Source: Massilia sp. KIM (GTDB lineage: Bacteria; Pseudomonadota; Gammaproteobacteria; Burkholderiales; Burkholderiaceae_D). Taken from it: DNA of 64,000 nt. Position 1 is the stretch's first letter, and every line of letters starts with the position of its first letter. The stretch covers positions 2,170,001 through 2,234,000 of the forward strand of contig NZ_MVAD01000001.1 in the NCBI RefSeq assembly GCF_002007115.1. Direction: 5' to 3'. This document shows, piece by piece, positions 27,854-36,264 of the stretch. The notes beneath the pieces are model-generated. The model was not told the DNA's origin and did no database searches. It saw nothing but the letters and a program-made list of their open reading frames with translations. Made by a program: the position numbers and the translations under genes.

Positions 27854-27953
27854 GCATCTATTGTTCTAGAAGAATAGAGGGAAGGCAGCATTATGCCCCA
27901 AAGAAAGAATTGGTGATAATTGAAATATCCGATAAGGGATATACACAATTCTT
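27826..27953 (-). ncRNA. candidate structured small RNA with Rho-independent terminator
   Basis: An A/T-rich island in a G/C-rich region with no open frame. On the minus strand it folds as a nested hairpin (AAGAATTG 27946-27953 with CAATTCTT 27905-27912, enclosing ATATCC/GGATAT), then a GGCA/TGCT stem, then TCTATT/AATAGA (27857-27878). It ends in a terminator, AAGCCCGT/ACGGGCTT plus T7 (27826-27853). No convincing promoter is seen. The wider gap 27603-28145 otherwise holds the rpoD leader and the proQ-like promoter. Could instead be a 5' leader or an element remnant. Confidence 0.45.
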
Positions 27954-28072
27954 ATAGTGGCAAGCCTCCTCGGTTCCCCTTTCGGTTCTGCGTCGGCGCA
28001 AGCCATACGCAAGGCAAGGGGCGGATCATACACGATTTCCCGGCCCCGTGCCGGCGAGCCCTCGTGGAAAAC

Positions 28073-28101
28073 CCGACAGTATTCGTTGGAACAAGTACAA
28101 T
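28073..28101 (+). promoter_or_regulatory. candidate sigma-70 promoter of the proQ-like gene
   Basis: CCGACA, 17 bases, then TACAAT, placing transcription start about 35-40 bases before the ATG at 28146. Proposed from spacing and hexamers only. Confidence 0.4.
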
Positions 28102-28145
28102 ACGCGCCCGATCGCCATGCTATCCTTCGCATTCCCGTTCTTACC

Positions 28146-28784
28146 ATGAAGTCAATGAATACCAATACCCCTGCAGAGTCCGCCGACCTCACCCCTGCCC
28201 CGGACGCCAGCCCAGCCCCCGCACCCGAGGCCAAGGAGGCAGCGCAAGCCCAGCCGGAAGCCCAGGCCCCGGCGGACGCGAACGCGGACGCGGAAGCGGA
28301 AGCGAACGCGAATGCGGAAGCGGACGTCCAAGCCAAGGCCGAGACCAAGGCGAACGCGAACGCGGGAGCCCAAGCCAAGGCGCCGGCCCTGTCGGCCCGC
28401 GCCCTGCTCAAGCAGCTCCAGCAGGAGTACCCCGCCTTCCGCGACTGCCTGCCCCTGGCGATCGGCATCGACAAGCAGCTGCTGGCCAAGATGCCCGGCC
28501 TGGACCGCAAGACCATGCGCGCCGCCCTGGGCATCCACACCGGCTCCATGCGCTACCTGCGCGCCATGGAAAAAGCCAAGATCCGCTACGACCTGGACGG
28601 CACCCCGGGCGCCGAGGTGACCGACACCCACCGCCAGCACGCCAAGGAACAATTGCAGCAACGCTTCAAGAAAGAAGCGGAACGCAAGAAGGCCGAGCGC
28701 GAGGCCGCCGCCGAGGAAGAAGCGAACCGCAAGCGCCAGGAAAAGCTGCAGGCCCTGGCCAACAAGTTCTCGCGCAACGGATGA
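28146..28784 (+). CDS. proQ: ProQ/FinO-family RNA-binding protein
   Basis: A 212-residue protein. Residues 5-80 form a low-complexity Ala/Asn/Glu/Asp linker with ANADAEAEANANAEAD-type repeats. The ProQ/FinO fold is at about 83-165 (LLKQLQQEYPAFRDCLPLAI, MRAALGIHTGSMRYLRAM, RYDLDGTPGAEVTDTHRQHA). A charged C-terminal helix follows. Family members are global RNA chaperones that bind sRNA and mRNA 3' ends. The start at 28146 gives the usual N-terminus; ATG 28155 is also possible. The stop overlaps the start of the exonuclease gene (ATGA). Confidence 0.9.
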   Translation: MKSMNTNTPAESADLTPAPDASPAPAPEAKEAAQAQPEAQAPADANADAEAEANANAEADVQAKAETKANANAGAQAKAPALSARALLKQLQQEYPAFRDCLPLAIGIDKQLLAKMPGLDRKTMRAALGIHTGSMRYLRAMEKAKIRYDLDGTPGAEVTDTHRQHAKEQLQQRFKKEAERKKAEREAAAEEEANRKRQEKLQALANKFSRNG

Positions 28785-29374
28785 GCGACGACGCGGACGA
28801 GCTGCTTCCACCCTATGTCGGCATCGGGCTGGCCGACGTACGCATCGTCCGCACCGACGCCGAGGCGGCGGCGGCGCTCACGGCCCTGAGCGCGGCCGAC
28901 GCGATCGGCTTCGACACGGAATCCAAGCCCACCTTCGCCAAGGGCGAAGTCTCGACCGGGCCGCACCTGGTGCAACTGGCCACCGACGACATGGCCTACC
29001 TGTTCCAGACCGCCAGCGCGGCCGGCAACGCCACCGCCCTCACCGTCCTCAAGCCGGTGCTCGAATCGGAACGCATCCTGAAGGTCGGCTTCGGCCTGGG
29101 CGACGACCTGCGCCGCCTGCGCACCAAGCTCGGCATCGAACCGCGCAACGTGCTCGACCTGTCCACCGCCCTGCGCCGGGGCGAGCGCAACACCCTGGGC
29201 GCCAGGACCGCGGTGGCGCGCTTCTTCGGCCAGCGCCTGCAGAAATCGCGCCGCATCACCACCACCAACTGGGCGCTGCCGCGCCTGAGCGAGAAGCAGG
29301 TGCTGTACGCGGCCGACGACGCCCACGTGGCGCTCAAGATCTACCGCCACTGGTCGGCCAGCCGCGGCGGCTAA
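28781..29374 (+). CDS. 3'-5' exonuclease domain protein, RNase D-like
   Basis: A 197-residue single-domain DEDDy exonuclease. The acids are present: GFDTESKP (Exo I, Asp and Glu), VGFGLGDDLRRL (Exo II) and YAADDAHVALKIY (Exo III, Tyr and Asp). It lacks the HRDC domains of full RNase D (about 375 aa), so it is a short stand-alone nuclease; RNA or DNA could be the substrate. The ATGA overlap with the ProQ-like gene implies coupled translation and perhaps a shared RNA role (inference). Confidence 0.88.
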   Translation: MSDDADELLPPYVGIGLADVRIVRTDAEAAAALTALSAADAIGFDTESKPTFAKGEVSTGPHLVQLATDDMAYLFQTASAAGNATALTVLKPVLESERILKVGFGLGDDLRRLRTKLGIEPRNVLDLSTALRRGERNTLGARTAVARFFGQRLQKSRRITTTNWALPRLSEKQVLYAADDAHVALKIYRHWSASRGG

Positions 29375-29473
29375 GCCGCCCCCGGGCCAACAGGGGCTGA
29401 TGCCGAAGACATATGGGCATCGAATGTTGATCCACGTTATCATTCCCGCACCTTCCACGCCCGGAGTGACGCC

Positions 29474-30220
29474 ATGAGCCTGTTCCGCTTCCTGCTGCCG
29501 CAGGCCGTCCTGCTGGCCGTGGCGCTCGCCGCCCCGCCGGCCCAGGCCCAGGCCCAGGCCCAGGCGCAGCAGACGGTGCCCGACACCCTGGCCCAGCGCC
29601 TGGTGGCCTGCACCTCCTGCCACGCCCGGGTCGACGCGCGCGGCAATCCGGTCAACGACGCCTACTTCCCCCGCATCGGCGGCAAGCCGGCCGGCTACCT
29701 CTACAACCAGCTGCTGAACTTCCGCGAGGGCCGGCGCCAGTATCCCCTGATGACCTACCTGGTCGACCACCTGCCGGACGACTACTTGCGCGAGATCGCC
29801 GGCTGGTTCGCCGCCCAGCATCCGCCCGCTCCCGCCCCGGCGCCCCTTGATGCCGCGCCCCGGCTGCTGGAGCGCGGCCGCCAGCTGGCCGTACAGGGCG
29901 ACCCGGCGCGCAAGGTCCCGGCCTGCATGGCCTGCCACGGCCAGCGCCTGACCGGCGTCGAACCCGGGATTCCCGGTTTGCTCGGCCTGCCGCGCGACTA
30001 CGTGAACGCCCAGTTCGGCGCCTGGCGCAACGGGCAGCGGCGCGCCCACGCCCCCGACTGCATGGCCGAGATCAGCGCCCGCCTCACGCTCGAGGACGTC
30101 AACGCGGTGTCCAGCTGGCTGGCGTCCCAGCCGGTGCCCGGCGACCCGCGCCCGGCCGCCGCTTCCACGCTCGCGCGCCCGCTGCCGCTGGCCTGCGGCA
30201 GCGCCGGAGACACGCCATGA
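29474..30220 (+). CDS. c-type cytochrome, dihaem (cytochrome c4-like)
   Basis: A 248-residue periplasmic protein with a signal peptide ending in AQAQA. Two haem-attachment motifs, CTSCH (about residue 47) and CMACH (about 153), lie in two similar halves as in cytochrome c4, and methionines that could serve as axial ligands are present (PLMTYL). It probably shuttles electrons in the periplasm. It ends four bases into the next cytochrome gene (ATGA), so the two are co-transcribed and may pass electrons to each other. Confidence 0.88.
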   Translation: MSLFRFLLPQAVLLAVALAAPPAQAQAQAQAQQTVPDTLAQRLVACTSCHARVDARGNPVNDAYFPRIGGKPAGYLYNQLLNFREGRRQYPLMTYLVDHLPDDYLREIAGWFAAQHPPAPAPAPLDAAPRLLERGRQLAVQGDPARKVPACMACHGQRLTGVEPGIPGLLGLPRDYVNAQFGAWRNGQRRAHAPDCMAEISARLTLEDVNAVSSWLASQPVPGDPRPAAASTLARPLPLACGSAGDTP

Positions 30221-31485
30221 AACGCCTCGTCCTCGCCCTCCTGATCCTGGTGGCCGCCGCCCTGGCCGCGGTCGCGATCTTCTGGCCGCGCGCCCAGCAC
30301 GTCCCGTCCGCCTCGCCAGCCGCGTGGGCGCCCACGCCGGACAACATCGCGCGCGGCGCCTACCTGGCGCGCGCCGGCGACTGCATCGCCTGCCACACGG
30401 TGCGCGGCGGCCAGGCCTACGCCGGCGGGCGCGCCCTCGACACCCCCTTCGGCCGCCTGTACGGCCCCAACCTGACGCCCGACCGCGAGACCGGCATTGG
30501 CGCATGGAGCGCCGACGACTTCTGGAACGCCCTGCACAACGGCATCGGACGCGACGGCCGCCTGCTCTACCCGGCCTTCCCCTATACCAACTACACGCGC
30601 GTCACGCGCGCCGATTCCGACGCCCTCTACGCCTATTTCCGCAGCCTGGCCCCGGTGCGCCAGGCCAACCGGCCGCACGAACTGGACTTCCCCTACAACC
30701 AGCAAGCCGTGCTGGCCGGCTGGCGCCTACTCTACTTCCGGCCCCAGGTGTTCGCACCCCAGCCCGCGCGCGGCGCGCAATGGAACCGCGGCGCCTACCT
30801 GGTCGAGGGACTGGGACATTGCAGCGCCTGCCACAGCGAGCGCAACCGCCTGGGCGGGAGCAGCGACACCCTCTCGGGCGGCCTGATTCCGACCATCGGC
30901 TGGTATGCGCCCTCGCTGGCGGCCGGCAGCCAGGCCGGCATGAAGGACTGGGACAAGGCCGACATCGTGGCGCTGCTGGGCAGCGGCGTATCGCCGCGCG
31001 GCACCGCCACCGGGCCGATGGCCGAGGTGGTGGCGCGCAGCCTGCAGCACCTCAGCCAGGACGACCTGGGCGCCATGGCCGACTACCTGAAATCGCTGCC
31101 GGCGACCGACGCGCCGGCCGCGCCCTCGGGCGAGCCGGCCAGCCGCCAGGTGCTGGACCAGGGCCGGAACATCTACGAGGCCCGATGCGTGGACTGCCAC
31201 GGCGCCGATGGCCAGGGCAAGGCGCCCGCCTATCCGCCGCTGGCCGGCAACCGCGCGGTGACCCTGACCCCGGCGGTGAACGCGATCCGCATCGTGCTCA
31301 ACGGCGGCTTCCCGCCCGGGACCAGGGGCAATCCGCGCCCCTACGGCATGCCGCCCTACAGCCACGAGCTGGACGACGCCGAGGTGGCCGCCGTGCTCAG
31401 CTACGTGCGCGCCAGCTGGGGCAATGCGGCGCCGGGCGTCAGCGCCGCCGACGTCAACCGCTACCGCAGCGTGCCGCTCGACTAG
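30217..31485 (+). CDS. trihaem cytochrome c, alcohol/gluconate dehydrogenase cytochrome-subunit type
   Basis: A 422-residue protein anchored by an N-terminal hydrophobic helix (LVLALLILVAAALAAVAIF). Three haem motifs, CIACH (about 57), CSACH (about 204) and CVDCH (about 323), have the spacing of the membrane cytochrome c subunit of periplasmic alcohol, gluconate and FAD-glucose dehydrogenases. DTPFGRLYGPNLTPD after the first haem is typical. No dehydrogenase is adjacent; the nearest candidate is the GMC enzyme at 50611-52236. Its 3' end overlaps the convergent exporter gene by four bases. Confidence 0.88.
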   Translation: MKRLVLALLILVAAALAAVAIFWPRAQHVPSASPAAWAPTPDNIARGAYLARAGDCIACHTVRGGQAYAGGRALDTPFGRLYGPNLTPDRETGIGAWSADDFWNALHNGIGRDGRLLYPAFPYTNYTRVTRADSDALYAYFRSLAPVRQANRPHELDFPYNQQAVLAGWRLLYFRPQVFAPQPARGAQWNRGAYLVEGLGHCSACHSERNRLGGSSDTLSGGLIPTIGWYAPSLAAGSQAGMKDWDKADIVALLGSGVSPRGTATGPMAEVVARSLQHLSQDDLGAMADYLKSLPATDAPAAPSGEPASRQVLDQGRNIYEARCVDCHGADGQGKAPAYPPLAGNRAVTLTPAVNAIRIVLNGGFPPGTRGNPRPYGMPPYSHELDDAEVAAVLSYVRASWGNAAPGVSAADVNRYRSVPLD

Positions 31486-32372
31486 CGCGGGCAGCCCGCC
31501 GGCGCGCGCCGCCAGAAGGCCAGGCGGGCGCCGAAGAACATCACGCCGATCCCCGACAGGATGCACAGCGCGGCCAGCAGCTTGGCCGCGCCGATGGTCT
31601 CGCCATAGGCCAGGTGAGAGGTGAGCAGGCCCGCCACCGGCACCAGCAGGGACAAGGGCGCGACCTGGCTCACCGGGTAGGTCTTCATCAGCGAATTCCA
31701 TACCCAGTAGCCGAACAGGGTCGTCACCCAGGCCTGGAAGCCGATCGAGAACAGGGCCGCCGCGCCGGTCGCGTCGAGCAGGCGCGCGAAAGGCGCCGCG
31801 CCGCGCGCCCACAGGGTCAGGACCAGCAGGGCCAGGGTGGCGTAGGCGCAGGCCCAGACCAGGAAGGCGAACATGTCGGCCGGTTTCGCACGGCGCACGA
31901 TCAGGTTGCACACGCTCCAGGCGAAGGCCGCCGCCACGATCAGCAGCAGGCCCGGGCGGCTCGCGCCCGGTTCGCCCACCGCCATGATCAGCGCCAGGCC
32001 CAGGCCGGCCAGGGCCATGCCCAGCCACTGCTGCCTGCCGATGCGTTCGCCCAACACCAGGCTGGCCAGGGCGATGGTGAAGAAGGCGCTCAATTGCAGC
32101 AGTAGCGAGGCCAGGCCGGCCGCGACGCCGGCATGGATGCCGAGGTTCACCAGGCCCCACAATCCGCCGCCGAACAGGGCGCCGTAGACCGCCACCCAGC
32201 GCATGCCGGAGGGGCGGGGCACGAACAGGATCAGGGGGAAGGCGCTCAGCGCGAAGCGCGCGCAGGCCAGCACGAAGGGATCGAGGTCGGCCAGGCCGAG
32301 CCGGATGACGGAGAAGTTGGCGCCCCAGATCGCGGTGACCAGGATGCCGAGCAGGAGGTGCTTCAATGCCAT
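31482..32372 (-). CDS. EamA-family (DMT) exporter
   Basis: A 296-residue inner-membrane protein with ten predicted helices in two EamA repeats. LLLGILVTAIWGANFSVIRL opens the first and LLLIVAAAFAWSVCNLIVRR the second, and APLSLLVPVAGLLTS is conserved. Many members export amino acids (for example O-acetylserine/cysteine). The ATG at 32372 matches the family start; an upstream in-frame start would run into the divergent regulator's control region. A likely promoter lies at 32415-32440 (see findings). Confidence 0.9.
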   Translation of the reverse strand: MALKHLLLGILVTAIWGANFSVIRLGLADLDPFVLACARFALSAFPLILFVPRPSGMRWVAVYGALFGGGLWGLVNLGIHAGVAAGLASLLLQLSAFFTIALASLVLGERIGRQQWLGMALAGLGLALIMAVGEPGASRPGLLLIVAAAFAWSVCNLIVRRAKPADMFAFLVWACAYATLALLVLTLWARGAAPFARLLDATGAAALFSIGFQAWVTTLFGYWVWNSLMKTYPVSQVAPLSLLVPVAGLLTSHLAYGETIGAAKLLAALCILSGIGVMFFGARLAFWRRAPAGCPR

Positions 32373-32452
32373 GGGAGGTGCTCTCGGGTTGCAGCGGGGG
32401 TCCCACTCTACGAAGCCGCGCGCCGGCGGTCCAATCACTTCCGCTTCCCCGC

Positions 32453-32469
32453 CCTCAGCAATCCTGAGG
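32453..32469. promoter_or_regulatory. LysR-type box (T-N11-A)
   Basis: CCTCAG-N5-CTGAGG, containing TCAG-N5-CTGA with T and A eleven bases apart, lies in the EamA-lysR divergent gap, 71 bases before the lysR start. Classic form for a LysR regulator site. Confidence 0.55.
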
Positions 32470-32539
32470 CCTGATGCCGGGACGGCGACACGGGTACAAT
32501 CGTCCGGATTCGGCACCTCGAGAACGGAACCGCACCCCT

Positions 32540-33424
32540 ATGGATATCCACCAGCTGAAGTCCCTGGTCACGATCGCGCGCTGCGGCACGGTGGCGCGCG
32601 CGGCCGAGCTGCTGCACCTGAGCCAGCCGGCGGTCAGCGCCCACGTCAAGCAACTGGAGGAGGAATTGCGGGTGCGCCTGTTCGAGCGCCACGCGCGCGG
32701 CATGAGCCTGACCGCCGCCGGCGAGGCGGTGTTCGCCCACGCCAGGCGCGCCCTGCATGCGGTCGACGCGATCCGCGACGAGGCCAATACCCTCAACGGC
32801 GAGGTGGCCGGCGAACTGGTGATCGGCACCGTCAACGAGCCGGCCTTCCTGCGCCTGCCGGCCTTCCTGCGCCACCTGCGCGAGGCCGCGCCCCAGGTCG
32901 CGATCTCGCTGGTCCAGGCCACCTCGGGGGCGGTGTTGAAGAACATCGAGGACGGCGTGTTCGACGCCGGCTACGTCGAAGGCCGCCTGGAAGGCCTGGA
33001 CGTCGACGCCACCCTGCTGTTCCCGGTGGAGTTCGTGGTCGCCTACCCGGCCGCCTGGCAAGCGCGCGTCGAAGCGGGCGGCATTGCGGCGGCCCTCGCC
33101 CTGCCCTGGATCGGCACCTCGGACGACTGCTCCTTCCACAGGCTCACCAGCGCCCTGTTCGCCGCCCACGGGCGCAGCTTCGCGCCGGCCCTGCGCACCG
33201 ACCAGGAAAGCCTGCTGCTGGAAATGGTCGGCCAGGAGGCCGGCCTGTCGCTGCTGCGGCGCGACATGCTGGAAGCCGGAGCGGGCGGCGCGGTGCGCGC
33301 GCTCGAAGGCGTGGTGGTCGAGGCGGGCATGTACTTCGTCTGCGCGCGCTCGCCCGCCAAGCCCGGCCTGCTGCGCGTGGCCCAGCGCGCGATGCGGCGC
33401 GCCTGGCCCGCCGGCCTCACATGA
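32540..33424 (+). CDS. LysR-family transcriptional regulator
   Basis: A 294-residue LTTR. The DNA-binding helix-turn-helix is within residues 1-60 (MDIHQLKSLVTIARCGTVAR, HLSQPAVSAHVKQLEEELRV) and the effector domain follows from about 90. MDIHQLKSLV is a CynR/CysL-like opening. It is divergent from the EamA exporter and convergent with phzF (8-base overlap at the 3' ends), so the exporter is its likely target. The effector is unknown. Confidence 0.92.
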   Translation: MDIHQLKSLVTIARCGTVARAAELLHLSQPAVSAHVKQLEEELRVRLFERHARGMSLTAAGEAVFAHARRALHAVDAIRDEANTLNGEVAGELVIGTVNEPAFLRLPAFLRHLREAAPQVAISLVQATSGAVLKNIEDGVFDAGYVEGRLEGLDVDATLLFPVEFVVAYPAAWQARVEAGGIAAALALPWIGTSDDCSFHRLTSALFAAHGRSFAPALRTDQESLLLEMVGQEAGLSLLRRDMLEAGAGGAVRALEGVVVEAGMYFVCARSPAKPGLLRVAQRAMRRAWPAGLT

Positions 33425-34289
33425 GCGAGACGGTGCTGGCCAGCCGGGCCGCCCCGCCGGCATACAGGCCCTCGATGCGCCCCGCGTCGTCGAACTGCAG
33501 CTCGACCACGATGCGCGAGGGAGACGGCGGCGACATCCAGGCGCCCTGCCGGATCAGGAGGCGCGGCTGGCTCACACCCAGGCGGTCGTGCAGGTAGCAG
33601 GCCAGCGGCCCGGCCGCCATTCCGGTCGCGGCTTCCTCCTCGATGCCGTAGTGCGGGGCGAACATGCGGGCGCTGGCCGCGAACTCGCCGCCGGTCGTGG
33701 CGAACACGTAGTAGCCGATCGCGCCAAATGCGACGCTGACCGCCGCGATCTCCGCCATGTCCGGCGCCAGCCCCGCCAGCAGCGCCTCGGTGCGCAGGTG
33801 GACCAGCACGAAGCGGTTGCCGGTGCCGACCACGCAGGGCGGCGCCGCCACCTGGGCCGGGTCCAGTCCGAGGCTGGCCAGGATGCGCGCGCCGCTCACG
33901 CCGGGCGCGAAGTCCGCTTCGTCGACATAGCTCGGCGCGAGCTGCTCCATGAAGGCCGCCTCCCCGCGCAGCACGATGCGGCGCAAGCCGTCGATGGTTT
34001 CCTTGGACGATTCCGGGCCGCGCACCAGGCCGCGCTGGGCCAGCAGCGCGAAGGCGGCGATGGTGGCGTGCCCGCAGTGGGCGATCTGGCGGGTGGGCGT
34101 GAAGAATTCCAGCTTCACCCCGGCCACCTGCGAACGCGAGACGAAGGCCGTTTCGGACAGGCCGACCAACTGCGCGATGCGCTGTTTTTCCTGGGCCGAC
34201 AGGGCGTCGGCCTCCAGCACCACGCCGGCCGGATTGCCGCCCTGGTCGCCGTCGACGAAGGCGTTGACGATGTTGACGGTGTGCGCCAT
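33417..34289 (-). CDS. PhzF-family isomerase/epimerase
   Basis: A 290-residue member of the PhzF/DapF fold. HTVNIVNAFVDGDQGGNPAG is the conserved start, with Glu45-like LSETAFV as the catalytic acid region. FFTPTRQIAHCGHATIAAF holds the CGHAT motif, and EEEAATGMAAGPLACYL closes the active site. Most homologues are uncharacterised despite the phenazine-pathway name. AGGAGGAG lies five bases before the ATG at 34289, which decides that start over an in-frame ATG six codons earlier. Confidence 0.92.
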   Translation of the reverse strand: MAHTVNIVNAFVDGDQGGNPAGVVLEADALSAQEKQRIAQLVGLSETAFVSRSQVAGVKLEFFTPTRQIAHCGHATIAAFALLAQRGLVRGPESSKETIDGLRRIVLRGEAAFMEQLAPSYVDEADFAPGVSGARILASLGLDPAQVAAPPCVVGTGNRFVLVHLRTEALLAGLAPDMAEIAAVSVAFGAIGYYVFATTGGEFAASARMFAPHYGIEEEAATGMAAGPLACYLHDRLGVSQPRLLIRQGAWMSPPSPSRIVVELQFDDAGRIEGLYAGGAARLASTVSLM

Positions 34290-34389
34290 GTGCTCCTCCT
34301 GGTTCAAGACGAGCTGGCAGGGTAAGGCCGGCGCGCGCGCCGGTCCAATCAGGTTTGCGCGCCGGCCCCCGGTTTTCCTGAGGGGTGGG

Positions 34390-35511
34390 TCACACCATGT
34401 CGGCGAAGGCGACCCGGTCGGTGGTGGCGTTGCGCGCGTCCTCCACCCTCACCTTGTGCGCCGCGAGCAGCTGCTCGAGCGCCTGGTTCATGGTGTGGCA
34501 GCCGGGGTCGCGGCCGCTGTTCATGTGGGCGCGGATGCCGCCGATGTCGCCGCTCTCGAGCATGCGCATCACGGCCTGGCTCGGGGTCAGGCATTCGGTG
34601 GCCAGGTGGTAGCGGTTGCCTTCGCGCGAAGGCAGCAGCGCCTGGCACAGCACGCCGCGCAGTGCGTGCGCCAGGGCCTGGGACTGGGCGTCGGAGTTGC
34701 CGAGCAGGCGCAGCATCTTCTGCAGCCCCAGCTCGGTCGAGCGCGCGTGCAGGGTGGCCAGCACCAGCGGGCCCGATTCGGCCAGCGCCAGCGCCTCCTG
34801 GGCGGTCTGGGCGTCGCGGATCTCGCCGATCATGATCACGTCGGGACGCTCGCGCAGCGCGTCCAGGGCGCCCAGGTAGTAGCTCTCGACGTCGCCGTCC
34901 ACGCCCACTTCGCGCTGGGTGATGATGCACTTGCGCTGCGGGATCAGGGTCTCGACCGGGTCCTCGATGGTGATGATGTGGCCCGAGCGCTGCTTGTTGA
35001 TCTCGTCCAGGATCGAAGCCATGGTGGTCGACTTGCCCTGGCAGGTGTCGCCGATGATCAGGACCAGGCCCGAGCTCAGGCGCGCGAACTCGCGCTCGTC
35101 GTCCCACAGGCCCAGGTCGGCCAGCGGCAGCGGCTCCTTGGGGAAGCGGCGGATCACGCAGCCCAGGCGCTTGCGGCCCTGGAAGTGGAAGCAGTTGGCG
35201 CGGATGCGCGCCGTGTGCAGGTCGATCGAGCGGTCGAAGGCGCGCACCGCGATGCGCTCGTTCCAGTTCGGCTCGATCACGTCGAAGAACTCTTCCAGCT
35301 CTTCCTTCGTGATCGGCGAATCGGTCACCGCCACCAGGCCCTTGGGCTGGCGCAGCATGAGCGGGCTGTTCTGGTGAATGATGATGTCCGAGAACACCAG
35401 CTTCGAGTTCAGCAGGTGCAGGATCTGCTCGACCAGGGTGCCGAACACCGGATGGTCTTCGTTTTCGATGTACGAGAGAGTGGGGATCTGCGAGGACTGG
35501 TGATATTCCAT
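34390..35511 (-). CDS. PilT/PilU-like ATPase (orphan)
   Basis: A 373-residue secretion-superfamily ATPase closest to the type IV pilus retraction ATPases. An N-terminal PAS-like domain (to about 110) precedes the RecA-like core. Walker A is GDTCQGKSTT (about 153-162; canonical PilT has GPTGSGKSTT), the Asp box is ITIEDPVE, Walker B is DVIMIGEIRD and the His box is LVLATLHARS. The glutamates and lysine needed for ATP hydrolysis are present. No other pilus gene lies nearby, so it may assist a pilus system elsewhere or have a separate role. Confidence 0.82.
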   Translation of the reverse strand: MEYHQSSQIPTLSYIENEDHPVFGTLVEQILHLLNSKLVFSDIIIHQNSPLMLRQPKGLVAVTDSPITKEELEEFFDVIEPNWNERIAVRAFDRSIDLHTARIRANCFHFQGRKRLGCVIRRFPKEPLPLADLGLWDDEREFARLSSGLVLIIGDTCQGKSTTMASILDEINKQRSGHIITIEDPVETLIPQRKCIITQREVGVDGDVESYYLGALDALRERPDVIMIGEIRDAQTAQEALALAESGPLVLATLHARSTELGLQKMLRLLGNSDAQSQALAHALRGVLCQALLPSREGNRYHLATECLTPSQAVMRMLESGDIGGIRAHMNSGRDPGCHTMNQALEQLLAAHKVRVEDARNATTDRVAFADMV

Positions 35512-35594
35512 CTGGCCGGGCCGGTAAATGAACGTGAACGATTCATTATAAAACCAGCACCGGTCAAAAATTGCAATATCGAAATTAAAATTGC

Positions 35595-36068
35595 TTAGCG
35601 TCCCATGCTTGCAACGATGCGGTCACCGAACAGGGTGATCGCCACGCCCGCCACCACCACCAGGGCGCCCGCCATGCGCACCGGCGACACCTTGCGCGCG
35701 GCCATCTGGATCAGGCCGAAGTGATCGATCGCCATCGAGGTCAGCAACTGGCCGGCGATCACCAGTACGACCAGGCTCAGCAGGCCGATGCGGGGGGCGA
35801 GGAACACGGTGCCGAACACGAAGGCCGCGCCCAGGAAGCCGCCCGCGAATTTCCACAGCGGCACGCTGGGCAGGGCCGCCAGGGTGGCGCCCAGCCCGCC
35901 CTTGGCGAGGGCGGCGAGGCACAGCACCAGGGTGCCGCAACCGAAGGACACCAGGGCGGCGACCACGGAGTTGGCGCCGATCGCGGACGCCAGTTGGCTG
36001 TTGACGGCCGCCTGCACCGAAATCGCGATGCCGACGCAAAAAGCCGCCAGGAAGAGAATGAGGTTCAT
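35595..36068 (-). CDS. YdcZ-type DMT-family inner-membrane protein
   Basis: A 157-residue protein of five hydrophobic helices (DUF606/YdcZ). AISVQAAVNSQLASAIGAN, LWKFAGGFLGAAFVFGTVFL and a central VLVIAGQLLTSMAIDHFG are conserved. Proteins of this size work as half-transporters that dimerise. The substrate is unknown. A single gene flanked by 80-200 base gaps. Confidence 0.85.
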   Translation of the reverse strand: MNLILFLAAFCVGIAISVQAAVNSQLASAIGANSVVAALVSFGCGTLVLCLAALAKGGLGATLAALPSVPLWKFAGGFLGAAFVFGTVFLAPRIGLLSLVVLVIAGQLLTSMAIDHFGLIQMAARKVSPVRMAGALVVVAGVAITLFGDRIVASMGR

Positions 36069-36264
36069 GCTAGTGCTCCATCCGGCTGTTGCCGGAGCGA
36101 AAAGTGCACGATTCTAGTGCAAACGCCGCCAGGCTGCACGACGGCCTGTCCCCCCATCCTGCATTCTGGACCGCGAGCCCTGCGCTTCGTCGCAAACGCC
36201 TCCCCTGCTTGCGGACGGCTGGGTAGCATGGCCTCAATCATACTTGCATCCGAGGAGAGCTTCC

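Noticed and set aside
24981..27869. A very long open frame opposite rpoD (about 960 codons)
   Set aside because: It mirrors rpoD on the other strand, is rich in His/Arg/Leu/Gln as expected of a G/C-rich antisense frame, and has no domain or ribosome site.
27866..28145. A small protein gene in the A/T-rich island
   Set aside because: Open frames there are antisense continuations of the ProQ-like gene or start without ribosome sites, and the stem-loop pattern fits RNA better.
30324..32105. Long plus-strand frame across the cytochrome and exporter genes
   Set aside because: It overlaps two recognisable genes in other frames and encodes Arg/Pro/Gly-rich sequence without domains.
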